From: Datnioides undecimradiatus
Taxonomy: Eukaryota; Chordata; Actinopteri; Lobotiformes; Datnioididae
Direction of reading: 5' to 3'
Assembly (NCBI GenBank): GCA_008933995.1
Contig: WARS01000169.1
Coordinates: 950,957-1,014,956, forward strand
DNA: 64,000 nucleotides
Part shown: in pieces, positions 59,801 through 64,000 of the stretch
How positions within the stretch are numbered: position 1 is the first letter of the stretch
Layout of the letters: every line of letters begins with the position of its first letter
Position numbers and translations under genes: made by a program
Notes under the pieces: model-generated
Database searches by the model: none
Told to the model about the DNA's origin: nothing
What the model saw: the letters and a program-made list of their open reading frames with translations, nothing else

Positions 59801-62800
59801 CATACGCAGCACGGTATGAAGCCACATGTGAGCAGTTACTCACACACTGACGTTATTAGCAACTAAAACAAAGTGTTTATGTGTCCTTCACCTTAGCAGC
59901 AAAATGAATCTGGATATAATTCTTTAAAGTGACCGTTATAAGTTGCTCTTCATCAGCTAATACAATGAGATCTTATGTGAAATAAGTAAAGTTGGTTCAT
60001 TAAATGAATGGCTCTGGATCAGTTAGATTGAAATTTTGAATATTCTCAGGACTCTGTAACAGAACGCTTTTCTTTTACGAAGACAAAACTAAAATGACAT
60101 GAGTGTATCTGTGTGTGTGTGCGTTACCTGTGTATGCGTGACACTCATGTGCTTCATGTCTGCTGCCAGCTGGTCGGCTTCACTGCAGAGCTGCTGGAAC
60201 TGCTGCTGGAGTGAGGACAGCTCCTCCTGCTGACGGAGCTGGATATCGCTCTCCGACTGGGGGCCGGTGGGGATGGAGGCGGTTACTGCTGCTGCCTCCT
60301 GGAAGACGAAGACGTGCAGGCGGTTACAGAGCACCGAGGGAAACACCAGCCGCAGAGAGCTGTAAACCATGCTGCGTCCCTGTTGTGCGTTAAAGTTTGG
60401 AACTGGATGACGCAACGGGAACGAAGACGACTGACATCGTGTTGCTGTTAGTGACGCCATCACCTAGGTGAAGCATCCAGGGGCTGCATGTTTGTGGCAG
60501 CCAATGACAACAGTGATGCTTTGCTCAGTGTTCCGACAAGACACCACACCAACGAATCAGGCGTGAACAAATGCAGAGTGAGTGATCGATGGTGGATCAA
60601 TTAACATTAAGTGAGTGTGTGTTCAGGTACTCAGGTAGGTCTGTGTCTGTGTGTGCTGTTCATTTCACACATGTGGACTGCATTCCCTCCATTGTGCTTA
60701 GACAAATAAACTGTTGTTGATCCATTCGGACCTCACCTGTGTGAAGGTGAACTTCTGTGTGTGGGTGAAGTGCGTGCCCTTGGTCAGGACGTGGTCGGAG
60801 GGGGCAGAGCATCTGAAGGTCTGCAGCAGCTCAGACAGGTCAGAGGTGGAGCAGGGACCACTGAAGGCACTTTCAGGAGAGGACTGCGCGGCGGAGCGCA
60901 GCTGCTCCTCGATACGTTTGCGCAGCCGGCTAAGTTTCCTGCTGCGATACTCCTGTTGATGACGGACAGACTCAATGAGCATGACATGGTTTGTACATCA
61001 CATGCTAATCAGCACAGGCACAGTGCTCTCAACACTGGTGCCTTTGATGGAGAGCACATGATCATCAATCATCAGACTCCCAGAACCGCTAAGGCACACC
61101 CAACTTCTCCCAGGATTCATTTTACTGAATGAGCAATGACAGGATATTCCACCCAGCAAAGTATTTCAACAACAAACAATTGAAAACTGCCGGAAATGTA
61201 AATATGAATGTGGCGAGTGAATCTGCTTTGCCTGGGGCGTGAGGCGAGACAGGAGTCCCTGACTGTTCCACTCGTTGTCCCACTCCTGAGCAGCACTCAG
61301 CTCAGTTGTGTGCTGCTCCAGTATGGACGCCGCCACAGAGGCGTGATGGGAAGGCTGGGCAGTCACAGGACGAAGAACGTCCCGCTGGTAGTCTTTCACC
61401 TCTGAAAACACGAACACAGACAAACACTTTATTCCTCCGGCATCTGTCTGAAGAACAGTTCACACAGTGATGTCACCATAAACCTGATAAACTGCTGCAC
61501 TGTCCACTAACAGAGTTCATTGAATATTAACTTACAGCCAACAGCTATTAAGAATTATGCATGAATTGTGTCACAATTTTTCAGACAGTTGCGGTAAATT
61601 TTGAAGTTTTGGACCAAAATAAGGGGAAAACTGAGCGAACGTGGTGAAACATCGCAGGCAGCATGCGCAGGGAGCAGGAGAACTACCTTTCAGCTGCTTC
61701 TTCCCTGGACCTTTAGTGCAGTGTGGTAAACTGAGGGGCTGCACGTGGAAGCTGTGCAAAGCTCCTTGACCCTAAACAGGAGAGAAGTTCAAATTGTCAG
61801 CAATTACTGCAGTACAGTAGCATAATATGAATAAACGATACAAATATTAACAGAGCACGGTTTGAATATACATCAGGCTTTATGAAGTCTGCCTCAATCA
61901 CTGTCCAAGCCACTACACCAAAACAGCTCAATCCAGTTCACAAACACAAAAGAGAGACAAGGCTGATCCAGGTTTTACTGCAGATCCCCACAGAGATCAG
62001 TCGGGACCTGCACACTCCTCCTGAGACACGTGGCCTCCGGGGATAAGGCTTACGTTTTACCACGAGCTGTATATCAAAAGATCTACTTTTAGCTCGTCAA
62101 TGTCTCAGTTATGGAAAAAAGGTTGTTACCAAACACATCATAGCATGGTTTTCCTTTACAATGCTCTAAATATGCCTGGACCACCCACGCTCCCAATCCT
62201 GCTGATCTGCATGCATTCAAGCTTTTTTTTAGACATCAAAATGAGTTTACTTGTGTTCCGGCGTGCAGCGGCAGTCTGCAGTTCGCTGGCAGCCAGGGCA
62301 CGGCCAGCTGGGCTTTGATAGCAGCGGCGATGGCTCTCTGCAGGACCACAGATTTACCTACAAGACGACAGCGTGGCATGACTCGTTAAAACAGTCGCCC
62401 ATGATAACGAAACGCCTTGTCATGCTGACGTTGTCGGAAGAAACAAAGGGAAGCTTCCTCATTTCTGCAGGCACCAGACTAGGATTGATTCTTGAGAAAG
62501 GTTTTGATTGATGATTTCTGATATGTGACTGAGTGATCAGAGCTCATACTCAATCACCTCCTGTATGCTGCATCATTATGCAACTACGCATGCTAATTTA
62601 CTTAACAAACCATAATAGTTCGGAGAGGATCCTGTAGCATGTTCAAAAGGATCCTCTCTTACCGTCACTCAGTCTTTCACCATGAATTCAGACACACACA
62701 GCAGTACATTCGTTCTCATTTCTGTTACCCGATCTGACCTCTTCTTGTGGCTGTGTGGGCATGCACAAGCCAGGTTTGACTCACAGCAGCCCCCTTTATA

Positions 62801-64000
62801 CTCCCAGGGGTGTACCTGACGTCACCTGACTACAGGTTTAAACGTGCAGGGTCACTGAAAACACCTGTATGAGTGTGCAGGAGCTTTATTTGTCCGTCTG
62901 ATATAAAGTGTTTGAAATGTATGTTCAGTTGACCATAAAAAACAAAAGTGGGATGTTGTTTACAGTAGAAAAGCTGTTTACTTGTTTAGCCGCCATCTTT
63001 TTCCACTTTCTTATAAACCACAGGTAAGTTGTTAAAGAACCTGCTGAAGCGTGAACAGCATAAATAATAGCAAATGTAACAATGTCTCTGTACCTGTGGG
63101 CTGGTCCGAGGCCTCGGCACGTTCTCTGGGCAACTTCTCCACCAGGAACATGAGCAGGGAGCGGATCTCTGGCTCGCTGCTGTACAGGAAGGTCTGGTAG
63201 CCGATCTCTCCTTTATAGCCAATGTCCTGCAGACAAACAGTGTGACATATCAGGAATACTACTGCGAGACCAGAGGCAGTGCTTCTATCAAGCAGGAACT
63301 TACACTGGATTATCTCAGGGTTGCCTACGGCTATTGGTGCCTGGGTAGCGTCCCTAAGTGCTGTGGAAAGTGCTCTATGATGAAATGCATTATGATTCAC
63401 CTACCACTGAATGTCTGCATGCACTCTGTCTCACTAAGTACCAAACAATTTAAAAAAAAACTTTCTTTTAAAAATAGATTCACATTACAAAAAGAAGAAA
63501 AGGATAATTCAAGGTCCACTTGTATGATTTTTCCAGGGCTTTCAAGGCCCTCCTCTACAGATGAAGTTAGCTCAGTTGTCATTTAGAAACTGAGCAAATC
63601 CATCTACTGTGAAAGAACCTGAGATGTGACTGAATGCTCCAGAATAACCTGGCAAGTGGACTAGTAGCAATGCTGAAACTATCTGTGTGTGCTTTAGTAC
63701 TGCATAGAGTGTTTTGATGTATTACGCATAACCTGTGCATTAAACTTCAGAGTGATCTGTTATTGATTGTTCCTTAGTGTACTGTTACTGTTATTGGTCC
63801 AAATCAAACTCTGAGTACAGGGATTGCTTAAATGCACTAATCCTCAGTATGTGTGGCTCATAATACACAGGGATCTTACCTGACAGGCCTGTGCCAGGCC
63901 CATACCCACTCTGAAGCGGGCAGACATGCCGGGGGGCAGGGAGGTGGGCAAGGCGCTGCCCAGGCCTGGATCGATCACCCGGATACATCTGACCACCGCC
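56891..64000 (-). CDS. ccdc22: CCDC22, CCC-complex coiled-coil protein, 5' end outside window
   Basis: Exons: 63880-64000 (continues past the edge), 63094-63226, 62251-62357, 61687-61771, 61232-61401, 60737-60952, 60128-60298, 59448-59567, 59248-59364, 59057-59158, 58806-58913, 58520-58615, 58161-58220, 57988-58062, 56891-57004. They give 597 aa in one frame. Human CCDC22 is 627 aa and has about 37 residues before the first conserved residue seen here, so one or two 5' exons are missing on the right. Family role: with CCDC93 and COMMD proteins it forms the CCC complex, which works with Retriever and WASH in endosomal recycling, and it affects NF-kB signalling. Visible: the rest of the N-terminal calponin-homology-like domain (MSARFRVGMGLAQAC, IGYQTFLYSSEPEIRSLL), a variable middle, FTHTQKFTFTQ, then long Glu/Lys/Leu-rich coiled coils (TQRILEIVGNIKKQKEEITK, KLDRTFAVTDELVFKD). 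The intron after 61232 is GC-AG. Confidence 0.95.
57795..57960 (+). repeat. Dispersed GCTAAG-type repeat, copy 2 (ccdc22 last intron)
   Basis: CTCCAGTTTCCATGCTAAGCTAAGCTCACC followed by an ACTGGACACGCAGATGAAACTGATAG-like segment and TCTCATCTGACTCTG. The order matches a dispersed teleost repeat remembered from other loci and parallels copy 1 at 44.5 kb. Confidence 0.45.
60953..61231 (-). other. GC-AG intron of ccdc22
   Basis: On the minus strand the exon ends CCCCAG and the intron begins GCAAAG; the acceptor is CATCAACAG|GAG. Joining gives SRLTPQ-EYRSRKLSRLRKRI, matching the human order SRLPPQED...QRQRLQKQL. No GT donor lies close enough to keep this frame. Confidence 0.8.

Overview
The window is vertebrate nuclear DNA, almost certainly a ray-finned (teleost) fish. 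It has compact multi-exon genes with GT-AG introns, many CA/TG microsatellites, and interspersed repeats of types familiar from percomorph fish genomes (Rex1-like and L2-like LINE remnants, LTRs with TGTCA/TGACA ends, a MITE). There are no bacterial operons, no CRISPR array and no intact mobile element. I found no novel defence or metabolic system; the interest lies in splice-site biology, regulatory motifs and synteny.

Five protein-coding genes can be assembled exon by exon, each splicing into one open frame of the length expected for its family. (1) clcn6, minus strand, 8613-18187, 23 coding exons, 862 aa: late-endosomal ClC-6 Cl-/H+ exchanger. (2) mthfr, plus strand, 19625-24002, 11 coding exons, 661 aa: methylenetetrahydrofolate reductase. 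These two are head-to-head across a 1.4 kb presumed bidirectional promoter that holds a near-perfect CLEAR/TFE E-box. (3) slc2a1 (GLUT1), minus strand, 29773-37771, 10 exons, 493 aa: facilitative glucose transporter. (4) slc38a5 (SNAT5), plus strand, 47816-54427, 15 coding exons, 471 aa: glutamine/neutral amino acid transporter. (5) ccdc22, minus strand, 56891 to the right edge, 15 exons in the window and about 37 N-terminal residues outside it: CCC-complex scaffold. mthfr and slc2a1 are tail-to-tail, as are slc38a5 and ccdc22.

Layout: 1-8612 is non-coding and includes the probable clcn6 3' UTR; 8613-24702 is the clcn6/mthfr pair; 24703-29772 is AT-rich and repeat-bearing; 29773-38050 is slc2a1 and its promoter; 38050-47728 is a long repeat-rich intergenic region; 47729-55170 is slc38a5; 55170-56330 is a short intergenic gap; the rest is ccdc22. 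The genes do not form one pathway. They are a syntenic mosaic joining what is human 1p36 (CLCN6-MTHFR), 1p34 (SLC2A1) and Xp11.23 (SLC38A5, CCDC22).

Notable sequence-level observations are a U12-type intron in clcn6, two GC-AG introns (mthfr intron 1, ccdc22), a slc38a5 3' splice site whose pyrimidine tract is replaced by about 76 bp of TG repeat, and a palindromic CRE plus CCAAT box upstream of slc2a1.
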